From the NCBI RefSeq assembly GCF_003002095.1, contig NZ_PVZC01000001.1, positions 1,550,001-1,614,000 of the forward strand: a stretch of DNA of 64,000 bases, written 5' to 3'. Source of the DNA: Allonocardiopsis opalescens (GTDB lineage: Bacteria; Actinomycetota; Actinomycetes; Streptosporangiales; Streptosporangiaceae). The stretch's first letter is position 1. Each line of letters begins with the position of its first letter. The position numbers and the translations under genes were made by a program. The notes beneath the pieces were generated by a model. The model was given only the letters and a program-made list of their open reading frames with translations, made no database searches and had not been told where the DNA came from. Below are positions 28,902-41,595 of the stretch, in pieces.

Positions 28902-31900
28902 TTGGTTCTCGCGCTCAGCGTCGTCGTCCCCGTCTCCGACCGGGAGCACGCCCGCGGAGAGGAGCACCTCAGGGCCGGTCTGGAGGCACTGGAGCGCCAG
29001 ACCGTGCCCGATCTGGAGATCCTGCTGGTCAGATACGGCGCGGCCCGCTCCGTCGGCGCGCTGCTGGACCGCTGGGCCGCGCCGGGCTCGCGCTTCCGGG
29101 TGGTCGAGGCGCCCGGCGCCACCGCGGCCGAGGCGCGCGCCACCGGGGCCCGCGCCGCGACCGGCGAGTACCTGGCCTTCGCCGAGGCCACCGACCTGGT
29201 CCCGCCCTACGCCTACCGCTACGCGCTGGACAGCCTGGCGGCCAGCGGCTCCGACTTCGCCACCGGCAACGTCCACCGCGTCAACGAGCTGGGCACCCGC
29301 GCCTCGGCGGCGCACCGGGCCGCGTTCACCACCACGCGGCGCGGGGTCCGCATCCTGGACCGGCCAGAACTCGTCGCCGACCGGCTGCTGGGCAACAAGG
29401 TCTTCCGCCGCGCCTTCTTCGACTCCCTGCTCGCGCGGGGTGCCGGGCTCACCGCCCCGGCCCCGAGCACCGGCACGGCGGTGGGCGAGCACGAGGACCT
29501 GCGGGTCGCGCTGCCCGCCCACTTCCTCGCCGACGCCGTCGACGTGCTGCCCGCCCCCGTCTACCTGCGCCGCGACCTCGGGGACCAGGCGGAGGCGGCC
29601 GATACGGCCGACGGCTCCGACACCGCCGACGGGGACGAGGGCGACGAGGCCGTCGCCGCGGCCGAGGACACCGCCGTGCCCGCCGACCCGGTGGCCGACC
29701 GGGTCGCCGCCGTCGCCGGGCTCAGCGCCTTCCTGGCCGAGCACGCCTCCGACCGCGCCAAGCGCCTGTGGGACGCCACCGCCCTCGGCGGCGACCTGCG
29801 CCGGCTCCTGCTCGGCCTGGACGAGGCCGACGACGCCGTCCGCGACGCCTTCTACGACCGCGCCGGCAAGTACCTGGCCACCGTCCCCGCCGAGGTGCTC
29901 ACCGGCCTGCGCGCCATCGACCGGCTCAACTGGCACCTGGTCCGCCGCCGCCTCACCCCGCGGCTGCTGGAGGTGCTGACCTTCCAGAAGAGCGTCGAGC
30001 TGCGCAAGGCCCGCGCGGTCCGCCACGGCCTGGGCTTCTACGTCGCCTACCCGTTCCTGGACGACCCCGCCGCCGGCGTGCCACGCAGCGTCTACCGCCT
30101 GGGCGACGAGCTGCGCCCGCGGCTGAAGACCGAGGGCGTCGCCTGGCGCGACGGCGCGCTCGTGGTCACCGGCCGGGTCGGGCTGCGCTTCCTGCCGCCG
30201 CGCCGGCGCTGGCAGCAGCTGCTCACCGCCCACCTGGTCGACGCCGAGGGGAGCGCCCGCGTCAAGGTGCCGGTCAGCAGCGTGCGGGCGGCGGAGTACC
30301 GGCTGCCCAATGTCGACAACGCCGCCCGGCACGACTGGGGCGGCTTCGAGGTCGTCGTCGACGCCGAGGTGCTGCGCCGCGCCGCCGGCCGGGCCGGGGC
30401 CTGGCGGCTCGAACTGTCCCTGTTCAACCGCGGCCTCACCCGCACCGTCCCGGTCGGCTCGCCGGTGCAGGGGCCGGCCCGCCGCCCCGGGCACCGCGAG
30501 CTCACCCCCGGCCTGTGGGCGCGCCCCTCCTGGACCGGCGACCGCACCCTGCTGATCCGGCTGGACCGCCGGCCCGCCGCCGTCACCGCCTGCTCCTTCG
30601 ACGGCGAGGCCGTCGAGCTGGCCGGCGTGCTCGGCGGCGAGGCGCTCGCCGGCCGCGAGCGCGCCGCCCTGCGGCTGTCGTGGCGCTCCGGCGCGCTGGT
30701 CCGCGAGTTCCCGCTGCGGCCGGCGGCCGGCGAGGGCGCCTTCGGCGTCCGCGTCCCGGTGCCCGAGCTGCTGGACGGCGTCGAGCTGACCCGCTCCACC
30801 GTCGGCGCCGCCGCCCGCTCCGAGCTGTGGACCGCCGAGATCGCCGTCGGCGACCAGGCCCTGCCGCTGGTGCTGGCCGACGGCGTCGACCAGCACCGCT
30901 TCGCCGTCGGCGCCGAGGAGATCGCGGTCAAGCGCGAGCACACCGGCCAACTGCTGCTGCAGATCGGCCCGGCCCGCCCGGTCCTCGACGACGCCCGCTG
31001 GGACGGCGCCCGACTGCTGCTGTCGGGCCACTACGGCGCCGACGACACCGCCGAGCACCCCGATGCCGCCGGGGCGGCAGGCGCCGACCTGGTGCTGAAG
31101 GCGCGCGGCCGCGACGAGGAGCACCTGGTGCCGATGGCGCTGAGCCAGGGCCGCTTCCAGGTGGAGCTGACCCCCACGGCCGTGGCCGCCTTCGGCGCGA
31201 GCCTGCCGCTGGGCGCCGGCACCTACCACCTGTTCACCCGCGCCCGCCCGGCCGGGGACGGCGAAGGCGAGGGGCGGCCCGACGTGCGCGCCGAGATCGC
31301 CCCCGCGCTGATCGGCCGCCTCCCGCTCGACATGCCGCGCGGCGCCGACCCCGCGCCCGGCGGCCGCACCGTCTCCCTCACCGACACCGGAGCCGACAGC
31401 CCGGCGCTGAAGGTCAGCAGCGACCTGCTCCCCGCCGAGCGGGGCGCCTTCGCGCAGCGGCGGCTGCGCGAGGAGCGCTACCCGCTCGCCCGCACCGAGC
31501 CGCTGGTCGAGGAGATCTACTTCGACAGCTACAACGGCCGCCAGTTCTCCGACAGCCCGCGCGCCCTGTACGAGGAGCTGCGCCGCCGCGGGATCGGCTA
31601 CCCCGGCGCCTGGCTGGTCCGCGACGGCCAGGCGGCCGTCCCCGGCGACCTGCGCACCGTCCGCTACACCGGGCGCGAGTACTACGAGGCGCTGGGCCGC
31701 TCCCGCTGGGTGGTCACCAACTCCCGCCAGCCCGGCTGGTTCGAGCGCCGCCCGGGGCAGACCGTCGTGCAGACCTGGCACGGCTCCATGCTCAAGCGGA
31801 TCGGCTTCGACATCGAGCGGGTGCGCGGCAAGTCCCGCGACTACCACGACAAGCTGGCCTGGGAGGTCGCCCAGTGGGACTACCTCGTCTCGCCCAGCCC

Positions 31901-32591
31901 GTGGGCCACCCCGATCCTGCGCCAGGCCTTCCGCTTCGACGGTGAGATCCTGGAGACCGGCTATCCGCGCAACGACGTCTTCCACCGGCCCGAGCGCCAC
32001 GCCATGGCCGAGCGGGTGCGGAGCGTGCTGGGCCTCCCCGAGGGCAGGAAGGTGCTGCTGTACGCGCCCACCTGGCGCGACGACAAGTACTACTCGCGCG
32101 GCAAGCACAAGCTCGACCTGCACCTTGACCTGCGGCGCATGTACGAGCTGCTGGGGGAGGACCACGTCCTGCTGGTGCGCCGCCACCCCCGGGTGGTCGA
32201 CCGGGTGCCGATCGTGGGCCGCGACTTCGTCTTCGACGTGTCGCTGTACCCGGAGATCCAGGAGCTCTTCCTGGTCACCGACGTGCTGATCACCGACTAC
32301 TCGTCGATGATGTTCGACTTCGCCAACACCGGCCGCCCGATGCTGTTCTTCACCTACGACATCGACGCCTACCGCGACGACCTGCGCGGCTTCTACTTCG
32401 ACTTCCCGGCCACCGCCCCCGGCCCGCTGCTGCTGACCTCCGACGAGGTGATCGGCGCGGTCCGCGACATCGACGCCGTGCACGCCGCCCACGCCGAGCG
32501 CTACGACGCCTTCGTGCGCCGCTTCTGCCCGCTGGACGACGGGAACGCCGCCGCGCGGCTGGCCGACCGCCTCTTCGCCGGCCTCACCTGA
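28902..32591 (+). CDS. bifunctional family 2 glycosyltransferase / CDP-glycerol:glycerophosphate glycerophosphotransferase
   Basis: 1229 residues from a TTG preceded by GGAGG at 28892; a GTG at 28890 is the alternative. The N-terminal GT-A domain (1-about 240) has ALSVVVPVSDREH and TGEYLAFAEATDLV. The middle is beta-rich, with several repeated-looking DUF-type segments. The C-terminal TagF-like domain (about 870-1229) has QTWHGSMLKRIGFDIERV, LLYAPTWRDDKYY and LITDYSSMMFDFANTGRP. It probably builds a polyol-phosphate (teichoic-acid-type) wall polymer on the cytoplasmic face. No neighbour is a teichoic-acid gene, so the polymer is unknown. Confidence 0.88.
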   Translation: MVLALSVVVPVSDREHARGEEHLRAGLEALERQTVPDLEILLVRYGAARSVGALLDRWAAPGSRFRVVEAPGATAAEARATGARAATGEYLAFAEATDLVPPYAYRYALDSLAASGSDFATGNVHRVNELGTRASAAHRAAFTTTRRGVRILDRPELVADRLLGNKVFRRAFFDSLLARGAGLTAPAPSTGTAVGEHEDLRVALPAHFLADAVDVLPAPVYLRRDLGDQAEAADTADGSDTADGDEGDEAVAAAEDTAVPADPVADRVAAVAGLSAFLAEHASDRAKRLWDATALGGDLRRLLLGLDEADDAVRDAFYDRAGKYLATVPAEVLTGLRAIDRLNWHLVRRRLTPRLLEVLTFQKSVELRKARAVRHGLGFYVAYPFLDDPAAGVPRSVYRLGDELRPRLKTEGVAWRDGALVVTGRVGLRFLPPRRRWQQLLTAHLVDAEGSARVKVPVSSVRAAEYRLPNVDNAARHDWGGFEVVVDAEVLRRAAGRAGAWRLELSLFNRGLTRTVPVGSPVQGPARRPGHRELTPGLWARPSWTGDRTLLIRLDRRPAAVTACSFDGEAVELAGVLGGEALAGRERAALRLSWRSGALVREFPLRPAAGEGAFGVRVPVPELLDGVELTRSTVGAAARSELWTAEIAVGDQALPLVLADGVDQHRFAVGAEEIAVKREHTGQLLLQIGPARPVLDDARWDGARLLLSGHYGADDTAEHPDAAGAAGADLVLKARGRDEEHLVPMALSQGRFQVELTPTAVAAFGASLPLGAGTYHLFTRARPAGDGEGEGRPDVRAEIAPALIGRLPLDMPRGADPAPGGRTVSLTDTGADSPALKVSSDLLPAERGAFAQRRLREERYPLARTEPLVEEIYFDSYNGRQFSDSPRALYEELRRRGIGYPGAWLVRDGQAAVPGDLRTVRYTGREYYEALGRSRWVVTNSRQPGWFERRPGQTVVQTWHGSMLKRIGFDIERVRGKSRDYHDKLAWEVAQWDYLVSPSPWATPILRQAFRFDGEILETGYPRNDVFHRPERHAMAERVRSVLGLPEGRKVLLYAPTWRDDKYYSRGKHKLDLHLDLRRMYELLGEDHVLLVRRHPRVVDRVPIVGRDFVFDVSLYPEIQELFLVTDVLITDYSSMMFDFANTGRPMLFFTYDIDAYRDDLRGFYFDFPATAPGPLLLTSDEVIGAVRDIDAVHAAHAERYDAFVRRFCPLDDGNAAARLADRLFAGLT

Positions 32592-32642
32592 GCGCGCACC
32601 GCCGGGCGCGTGCGCGCGGCGGCGCCGTGGGACGATGGGCGG

Positions 32643-32942
32643 GTGATCGTCGTCATCCGCTTCCGCGTCGCCGAGCCGGCGGCCGCGGACTTCCGCGAGC
32701 GCGCCGCGGCCGCGTTGGCCGCGCTCGCCGCCCGCCCCGGCTACACCGGCGGCCGGCTCGGCCGCAACGCCGACGACCCCGGGCTGTGGGCGCTGGTCAC
32801 CGAGTGGGAGGGGCCCGGCTTCTACCGCCGCGCCCTGTCGGACTACACGGTGAAGGTCTCGGCGGTGCCGCTGCTATCGGAGGCGCTGGACGAGCCCTCC
32901 GCCTACGAGGTGCTGGACGTCGTCCCCGCTCCGGCCCGCTGA
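32643..32942 (+). CDS. antibiotic biosynthesis monooxygenase (ABM) domain protein
   Basis: 99 residues from a GTG with GACGAT 6 nt upstream (leaderless type). The single dimeric alpha/beta-barrel domain reads VIVVIRFRVAEPAAADFRER, with LVTEWEGPGFYRRALSDY. ABM-domain proteins range from quinol monooxygenases to proteins without known activity. No substrate can be assigned. Confidence 0.82.
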   Translation: MIVVIRFRVAEPAAADFRERAAAALAALAARPGYTGGRLGRNADDPGLWALVTEWEGPGFYRRALSDYTVKVSAVPLLSEALDEPSAYEVLDVVPAPAR

Positions 32943-33120
32943 GCCGCCGCGCAGGTAATCCGGCTGTGGCCCCTGTGGGCCTCCCCTAAGCTGGACTCAC
33001 GTCAACTCGCACGCGGCGCGCCCGCGGGCGAGCCCTTCGAGAGCATCGCGGCCCGGCCGACCCCGTATCCCGGATCCCAGCGAGCTCCACCGACCGCCAG
33101 CCGGATGGAGAGTATCTTCC

Positions 33121-34509
33121 ATGCCCCGTACTCCCGACATCATGGACACCCTGGTCAGCCTCAGCAAGCGCCGCGGCCTGGTCTACCCCTCCAGCGAGAT
33201 CTACGGCGGCCTGCGCGCGTCGTGGGACTACGGTCCGCTCGGCGTCGAGCTGAAGAACAACGTCAAGCGCCAGTGGTGGCGCTCGATGGTGACCGAGCGC
33301 GAGGACATCGTCGGCCTGGACTCCAGCGTCATCCTGGCCCGCGAGGTGTGGGTGGCCTCCGGCCACGTCAAGCAGTTCGTCGACCCCCTCACCGAGTGCC
33401 AGTCCTGCCACAAGCGCTACCGCGCCGACCACCTCGAAGAGGGCTACGAGGCCAAGCACGGCCGCCCGCCCGCGCAGGGCCTGGCCGACATCACCTGCCC
33501 CAACTGCGGCACCAAGGGCGCGTTCACCGAGCCGCGCATGTTCAACGGCCTGCTCAAGACCTTCCTGGGCCCCACCGAGGACGAGTCGGGCCTGGCCTAC
33601 CTGCGCCCTGAGACCGCGCAGGGCATCTTCATCAACTACCTCAACGTCCAGCAGTCCTCGCGCAAGAAGATCCCGTTCGGCATCGGCCAGATCGGCAAGT
33701 CCTTCCGCAACGAGATCACCCCGGGCAACTTCATCTTCCGCACCCGGGAGTTCGAGCAGATGGAGTGCGAGTTCTTCGTGGTGCCCGGCACCGACGAGGA
33801 GTGGCACCAGTACTGGATCGACACCCGCCTCCAGTGGTACGTCGACCTCGGCATCGCAAAGGACAACCTGCGGCTGTACGAGCACCCCAAGGAGAAGCTG
33901 GCCCACTACGCCAAGCGCACCGTCGACGTGGAGTACCGCTTCAACTTCACCGGCACCGAGTGGGGCGAGCTGGAGGGCGTCGCCAACCGCACCGACTTCG
34001 ACCTGAAGACCCACGCCGAGGCATCAGGCGCCGACCTCTCCTTCTTCGACCAGGAGAAGAACGAGCGCTACGTCCCGTACGTCATCGAGCCGGCCGCCGG
34101 CGTCGACCGCTGCGTGCTCACCTTCATGATCGACGCCTACTCCGAGGACGAGGCGCCCAACGCCAAGGGCAAGATGGAGAAGCGGGTCGTGATGCGGCTC
34201 GACCCCCGGCTCGCGCCGGTCAAGGCCGCCGTGCTGCCGCTGTCGCGCAATGCCGACCTCTCGCCCAAGGCGCGCGACCTGGCCGCGCTGCTGCGCCGCC
34301 GCTGGAACGTCGAGTTCGACGACGCCGGCGCCATCGGCCGCCGCTACCGGCGCCAGGACGAGATCGGCACCCCGTTCTGCGTCACCGTCGACTTCGACAC
34401 CCTGCAGGACGACGCCGTCACCATCCGGGAGCGCGACACCATGGCGCAGGAGCGCATCGCGCTGGACCAGGTGGAGCGGTACCTGCTGGACCGGCTGCCC
34501 GGCGTGTGA
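33121..34509 (+). CDS. glyS: glycine--tRNA ligase (dimeric type)
   Basis: 462 residues, class II alpha2 GlyRS. The motifs [29 protein letters not shown], a zinc-binding segment with CQSCHKRY and CPNCGTKG, and [12 protein letters not shown] and [10 protein letters not shown] (motif 2) are visible. A C-terminal anticodon-binding domain follows ([11 protein letters not shown]). It charges tRNA-Gly. The upstream 178 bp hold no recognisable T-box. Confidence 0.96.
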   Translation: MPRTPDIMDTLVSLSKRRGLVYPSSEIYGGLRASWDYGPLGVELKNNVKRQWWRSMVTEREDIVGLDSSVILAREVWVASGHVKQFVDPLTECQSCHKRYRADHLEEGYEAKHGRPPAQGLADITCPNCGTKGAFTEPRMFNGLLKTFLGPTEDESGLAYLRPETAQGIFINYLNVQQSSRKKIPFGIGQIGKSFRNEITPGNFIFRTREFEQMECEFFVVPGTDEEWHQYWIDTRLQWYVDLGIAKDNLRLYEHPKEKLAHYAKRTVDVEYRFNFTGTEWGELEGVANRTDFDLKTHAEASGADLSFFDQEKNERYVPYVIEPAAGVDRCVLTFMIDAYSEDEAPNAKGKMEKRVVMRLDPRLAPVKAAVLPLSRNADLSPKARDLAALLRRRWNVEFDDAGAIGRRYRRQDEIGTPFCVTVDFDTLQDDAVTIRERDTMAQERIALDQVERYLLDRLPGV

Positions 34510-34528
34510 GCCCGGCGGCCCGAACGGA

Positions 34529-34561
34529 CGGCGGCGCCCGGACCCGGTCCGGGCGCCGCCG
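34529..34561. terminator. bidirectional hairpin between glyS and the hemolysin III gene
   Basis: A perfect 16-bp GC-only-to-mostly-GC stem (arms 34529-34544 and 34546-34561) sits between convergent stops at 34509 and 34565. The tip will open into a small loop around ACCCGGT. Confidence 0.7.
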
Positions 34562-34564
34562 CGC

Positions 34565-35302
34565 TCATGCCGCCGCGTAGACCACGAACGACACCGCGAC
34601 GTACTGCACGACGTAGGCGGCGACGGTGAGCGCGTGGAAGACCTCGTGGAAGCCGAACCAGCGCGGCGCGGGGTCGGGCCACTTCGTGGCGTAGACGACC
34701 CCGCCGAGGCTGTACAGCAGGCCGCCGACCAGGATCAGGATCCAGGCCGCCATGCCGCTGCCGCCGACGAGCTGCGGGATGAAGAAGACCGCCACCCAGC
34801 CCAGGGCGATGTAGAGGGCGGTCGACAGCCAGCGCGGCGCGTTCAGCCAGAGCACCTTGAAGACCATCCCGGCCAGGGCGGCGCCCCACACCAGCGAGGT
34901 CATCCACACCCGCAGCCGGCCTTCGAGCACCAGCAGCACGAACGGCGTGTAGGTGCCGGCGATGATCAGGTAGATGTTGGCGTGGTCCATCCGCCGCAGC
35001 ACGGCGTGCGTGGCGGCGCCCCAGCGGCCCAGGTGGTAGACGGCCGAGGTGCCGAACAGCAGCACGGAGGCGGCGGCGTAGACGGCGGCCGATATCCGGG
35101 GCAGCCCGGCGGGCGCCAGTGCGACCAGGACGATCCCGGCGGCCAGGGCCAGGGGGGCGGCGCCCAGGTGCAGCCAGCCGCGCAGCCGGGGCTTGACCGC
35201 GGCGGCGGCGGCCGAGGCGGCGCGCCCGGCGCGCTCCACCGCGTCCTGCCCGGCCGCCAGCACGTCGGAGGCGTCGGGTCGGTGCGCCGAATCGGGGGTC
35301 AT
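34565..35302 (-). CDS. hemolysin III / PAQR-like membrane protein
   Basis: 245 residues with seven predicted transmembrane segments. HlyIII family segments are FGTSAVYHLGRWG, RRMDHANIYLIIAGTYTPF and FGFHEVFHALTVAAYVVQY; the conserved Ser/His/Asp/His metal positions are present. The family resembles PAQR hydrolases/receptors, and its role in bacteria is uncertain. The ATG has AAAGGA upstream. Confidence 0.92.
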   Translation of the reverse strand: MTPDSAHRPDASDVLAAGQDAVERAGRAASAAAAAVKPRLRGWLHLGAAPLALAAGIVLVALAPAGLPRISAAVYAAASVLLFGTSAVYHLGRWGAATHAVLRRMDHANIYLIIAGTYTPFVLLVLEGRLRVWMTSLVWGAALAGMVFKVLWLNAPRWLSTALYIALGWVAVFFIPQLVGGSGMAAWILILVGGLLYSLGGVVYATKWPDPAPRWFGFHEVFHALTVAAYVVQYVAVSFVVYAAA

Positions 35303-35634
35303 ACCGGAGTCCTTTGCGGCGTGGCGTCGGAGTGGATCATCATCTCCATTAAACCTACGGCATCGTAGGTTACTCGTCGGTACAGGGTGAGTGGGGCGAA
35401 TGTCACGCCCGCCGCCGGGCAGGTGGCGCGGTGCCGGGGCCGTCCGCGGTGCGGGCGGGCCGGCTCCCCGTCCGGTCTTCGGTTTGGGAAGAAGTGCGGA
35501 ACTTTCCCGGGGCACGGCTGTGGCGTCGGTCTCTCTTTCGGGTCTCGGCCGGTCCTAAGTTGCGCGCCAGAACAAAAGGCGTGCAGAGGTCTGAACGATC
35601 AGAATTGAAGCAGAAAAAGCTCGCGTCAAATATA

Positions 35635-35646
35635 TGGTCTAGTCCA
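35635..35646. promoter_or_regulatory. DasR-like operator (dre) 1
   Basis: TGGTCTAGTCCA differs by one base from the dre core TGGTCTAGACCA bound by the GntR-family GlcNAc regulator DasR. It is 223 bp upstream of the ppdK start. Confidence 0.65.
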
Positions 35647-35706
35647 CGGACCGCGAGATGAACCCGCTCTGAACTGCGTGTATACCGGAGCACCCATCTA
35701 GACCTT

Positions 35707-35718
35707 TGGTCTAAACCA
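35707..35718. promoter_or_regulatory. DasR-like operator (dre) 2
   Basis: TGGTCTAAACCA differs by one base from the dre core TGGTCTAGACCA. It is 72 bp downstream of site 1 centre to centre, the same helical face at roughly seven turns, and 151 bp upstream of ppdK. Confidence 0.65.
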
Positions 35719-35868
35719 ATCGTACCGTGCTGAGCTGCGCAGATGACGCTACGGTCAGCCGGTAGCACATGTGTTCCTGCTGTGTGGGTAAGGTCCCGGT
35801 GTTGGTTGCTTCCGGGTTGGCGCGAGCTGCTGACAGCCGTCCCGAGGCCGTCCGGTAAAGGAGTAGCG

Positions 35869-38556
<2,688 letters not shown>

Positions 38557-38597
38557 GCGCGCCCGGCGCCGCGATCATCGCCGCTAGGGTGGCCGCC

Positions 38598-39397
38598 ATG
38601 CGCACCGCCGAGATCGACGGCGCCCGCCTCGCCTACGACGAGGCGGCGCCGGCGAACCGATCGTGTTCCTGCACGCGGGCATCGCCGACCGCAGGATGTG
38701 GCGCGCGCAGCCGGCCGAGTTCGGCGGGCCGTGCCGGGCGATCGCGGTCGACCTGCGCGGCTTCGGCGACTCCTCCGACGCGGCGGGCCCGTTCAGCCGC
38801 ACCGGCGACCTGCTCGCGCTGCTCGACGCGCTGGAGATCGACCGCGCCACCCTGGTGGCCTGCTCCTTCAGCGGCGCCGCCGCGATCGAGGTGGCGCCGG
38901 ACCACCGCGACCGGGTCACCCGGCTCGCCCTCAGCGGCTCGGCGCTGCCCGGGCGCGACTGGTCGGCGCGGCTGGACGCGCTGTTCGCCGCCGAACTCGG
39001 CGACGGCGACCCCGAGGACGTCGACACGGTCGCGCCGGCCGAGACCCGGCTGTGGCCGGCCGTCTCCGCCCGGGGCGAGGACGCCGTCGGCCCCGAGGTC
39101 TTCGCGCTGACCCGCGAGATGAACCGCGCCGCGCTGGCCAGGGAGGTAGCGCTCGGCGACACCGCCCGCGAGGTCCCGCCCGACCCCTCGCTCGCCTCCC
39201 GGCTCGGGGAGCTCGCGGCGCCCGCACTGGTCGCGGTCGGCGAGCACGACCTGCCCGGCATCCGCGACAACGCCCGCGCGCTGGCCGCCGGGATCGGCGG
39301 CGCCGAACTGGTGGTGATCCCCGGCGCCGCCCACCTGGCGCCGCTGGAGAACCCCGGCGCCTTCAACTGCGCGCTCGGCGCCCTGAGGGCCCGCTGA
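38598..39397 (+). pseudogene. alpha/beta hydrolase interrupted by a single-base frameshift
   Basis: The ATG at 38598 opens MRTAEIDGARLAYDEA. After about 38646 the reading frame leaves the hydrolase, and the expected continuation (EPIVFLHAGIADRRMW) is found in the -1-base frame. Inserting one G in the run GGCGGCGCCGG restores one 267-residue protein. The downstream part has VDLRGFGDSSD, the nucleophile elbow ACSFSG and C-terminal GAAHLAPLENP. A TAGGGT hexamer 7 nt before the ATG suggests an originally leaderless gene. Either a real inactivating deletion or a sequencing error in a G/C run. Confidence 0.85.
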
Positions 39398-39510
39398 GGA
39401 CCCGCACCGTGCGGCCATGGCCGATACTGGTAAGTGCCCACGCGGCCGGGGACCCCTAGCGTAGACAGGACTTCCCCACACCGTCCCGCTGATCAGTGCT
39501 GGCAGGCTCC

Positions 39511-40326
39511 GTGACCGACAACGACAAGACCCAGGTGTTCCGCCGCGCCGCCGAGCGGGGCGGCACCCGCTCGTTCACGCGCTCGGCACCCGACGACGAG
39601 GACCGGCGCGAGACCCGGATGTTCGAGCGCGGCGGCGGTCCGGCCGGCACGCCCGCCGAGGCCGAGGAGCCCGAGGGCCCGGCCAGGGCCCGCAGGCGGC
39701 GCCACCCGGTCCGCCGCTTCGTGCTCTGGACGATCGCGCTGCTCCTGCTGGTCGCCCTGCTGATCCCGGGCGGCACCTGGGTCGCGATCTGGTACACCGC
39801 GCGGCTGGACGACCGCCCGCCGTCCGACGCGATCATCGTGCTCGGAGCGAGCCAGTTCAACGGCACCCCGTCGCAGATCTTCCAGGCCCGGCTCGAGCAC
39901 GCGGCCGAGCTGTACGAGAGCGGCGTCGCCGACCAGATCGTCACCGTCGGCGGCTCCCAGCCGGGCGACCTGTTCACCGAGGCCGGTTCGGGACGCGACT
40001 GGCTGGTCGAGACGGGCGTGCCCGAGACCAGCATCACCGCCCTGGACGTCGGCAGCGACACATTGCAGAGCATCCAGGCGGTCTCCGAGGTCTTCACCGA
40101 ACGCGGCTGGAGCACCGCGATCATCGTCACCGACCCCTGGCACAGCCTGCGCTCGCGGGTGATCGCGGGCGACTACGGCATCGACGCCGTCACCTCGCCG
40201 ACCCGCTCGGGGCCCGCGGTGTGGAGCCGCGAGACCCAGATCAACTACATCACCCGCGAGACCGGGGCGCTGATCTACTACCGGATCTTCGGCACCAGCA
40301 CCGACGTCGCCATCGACGCCGTCTGA
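39511..40326 (+). CDS. SanA/YdcF-like DUF218 membrane protein
   Basis: 271 residues from the GTG at 39511 (GTG 39496 is an alternative). About 65 charged, disordered residues precede one transmembrane helix ([20 protein letters not shown]). The DUF218 domain follows, with [31 protein letters not shown] and [16 protein letters not shown]. These proteins are linked to envelope barrier function and vancomycin sensitivity in enterobacteria (SanA/ElyC). It is 2 nt upstream of dgt. Confidence 0.88.
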   Translation: MTDNDKTQVFRRAAERGGTRSFTRSAPDDEDRRETRMFERGGGPAGTPAEAEEPEGPARARRRRHPVRRFVLWTIALLLLVALLIPGGTWVAIWYTARLDDRPPSDAIIVLGASQFNGTPSQIFQARLEHAAELYESGVADQIVTVGGSQPGDLFTEAGSGRDWLVETGVPETSITALDVGSDTLQSIQAVSEVFTERGWSTAIIVTDPWHSLRSRVIAGDYGIDAVTSPTRSGPAVWSRETQINYITRETGALIYYRIFGTSTDVAIDAV

Positions 40327-40328
40327 CC

Positions 40329-41579
40329 ATGCCCGAGACCCTGCCCGACGGCTACCGTCCCGCCGACCGCGCACGCTGGGTGCCCGAGCCGGCCAAGAGC
40401 CGGCGGCGCACCGCCTTCGGGCGCGACCGGGCCAGGGTGCTGCACAGCTCGGCGCTGCGCCGGCTGGCGGCCAAGACCCAGGTGGTGCAGCCCGGCGCCA
40501 GCGACTTCCCGCGCACCCGGCTCACCCACACCCTGGAAGTGGCGCAGATCGGCCGCGAACTCGGCCAGGAGCTGGGCAGCGACCCCGACCTGGTCGAGAC
40601 CGCCTGCCTGGCCCACGACCTCGGCCACCCGCCCTTCGGCCACAACGGCGAGGCGGCGCTGGACGCGATCGCCCGCCCGTGCGGCGGCTTCGAGGGCAAC
40701 GCGCAGACCCTGCGGCTGCTCACCCGGCTGGAGGGGAAGGTCTTCACCGCCGAGGGCGCCAGCGCCGGGCTGAACCTCACCCGCGCCGCCCTGGACGCCG
40801 CGGTGAAGTACCCCTGGCCGCGGCGCGCGGGCGCGCCGGGGGAGCCGTCGGGCAAGTTCGGCCACTACGCCGACGACGCCGAGGTGTTCGCCTGGGTCAG
40901 GCAGGGGGCGCCCGGCCGGCGCACCTGCTTCGAGGCCCAGGTGATGGACTGGGCCGACGACGTCGCCTACTCCGTCCACGACCTGGAGGACGGCCTGCAG
41001 ACCGGGCACATCAAGCTGGGCGCGCTGCGCGACCCCGGCGAGCGCCGCGAGGTGTGCGAGCGGGCCGCGGCCGACTACACCGACGCCGACCCCGCCGAGC
41101 TGGCCGAGGTCTTCGAGCGGCTGCTGGCGGAGCCGTTCTGGCCGCGCGAGTACACCGGCGACATCCGTTCGCTGGCGGCGCTGAAGAACCTCACCAGCGA
41201 GCTGATCGGCCGCTTCTGCCAGGGGGCCGAGGACGCCACCCGGGCCGCCCACGGCGCCGGGGCGCTGCGCCGCTACGACGCCGAGCTGCGGGTGCCCCGC
41301 CGTCGGCTGCTGGAGTGCGCGGTGCTCAAGGCCGTCGCCGCCCACTACGTGATGACCCGGGCGGGCGCCAGGGAGCAGCAGGCGCGCGAGCGGGAGCTGG
41401 TCGAGGAGCTGGTGCACCTCATCCGGGTCGGCGCGCCGCGCACCCTGGACGCCGCCTTCGCCCCCGCTTACCTGGCCGCGGCCGACGACGGCGCCGCGCT
41501 GCGGGTGGTGGTGGACCAGGTCGCCTCGCTGACCGACACCTCCGCGCTGGCCTGGCACCGCCGCCTGTCGGGCGGCTGA
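40329..41579 (+). CDS. dgt: deoxyguanosinetriphosphate triphosphohydrolase (dGTPase-like)
   Basis: 416 residues. HD-domain motifs [17 protein letters not shown] and [17 protein letters not shown] provide the metal ligands, with [15 protein letters not shown] further on. It hydrolyses dGTP or related dNTPs to nucleoside and tripolyphosphate. It resembles the actinobacterial dgt usually adjacent to dnaG, and dnaG is about 2.6 kb downstream here. The sequence is full length and intact. Confidence 0.94.
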   Translation: MPETLPDGYRPADRARWVPEPAKSRRRTAFGRDRARVLHSSALRRLAAKTQVVQPGASDFPRTRLTHTLEVAQIGRELGQELGSDPDLVETACLAHDLGHPPFGHNGEAALDAIARPCGGFEGNAQTLRLLTRLEGKVFTAEGASAGLNLTRAALDAAVKYPWPRRAGAPGEPSGKFGHYADDAEVFAWVRQGAPGRRTCFEAQVMDWADDVAYSVHDLEDGLQTGHIKLGALRDPGERREVCERAAADYTDADPAELAEVFERLLAEPFWPREYTGDIRSLAALKNLTSELIGRFCQGAEDATRAAHGAGALRRYDAELRVPRRRLLECAVLKAVAAHYVMTRAGAREQQARERELVEELVHLIRVGAPRTLDAAFAPAYLAAADDGAALRVVVDQVASLTDTSALAWHRRLSGG

Positions 41580-41595
41580 GCCCGCCCGGCGGGCT
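41579..41595. terminator. short hairpin between convergent dgt and hydrolase genes
   Basis: AGCCCGCC at 41579-41586 and GGCGGGCT at 41588-41595 form an 8-bp inverted repeat that begins at the last base of dgt. It is next to the convergent gene stop at 41596. Confidence 0.5.

Larger units (their letters stand above)
35303..35868 (+). other. 566-bp regulatory region upstream of ppdK
   Basis: No supported gene. The stretch 35560-35740 is markedly AT-rich for this genome. It contains two near-perfect DasR-like operators and a weaker third (CCATCTAGACCT at 35694-35705). A ribosome-binding site AAAGGAG sits just before the ppdK GTG. TATACC near 35681 is a possible -10. Confidence 0.55.

Noticed and set aside
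28800..32492. Long reverse ORF opposite the glycosyltransferase gene
   Set aside because: Translation is Gly/Val/Ala/Asp-rich repeat-like and has no motif, while the forward frame has clear GT2 and TagF motifs.
32943..33120. Possible T-box or riboswitch upstream of glyS
   Set aside because: No specifier loop, T-box sequence or terminator/antiterminator pair was found by eye.
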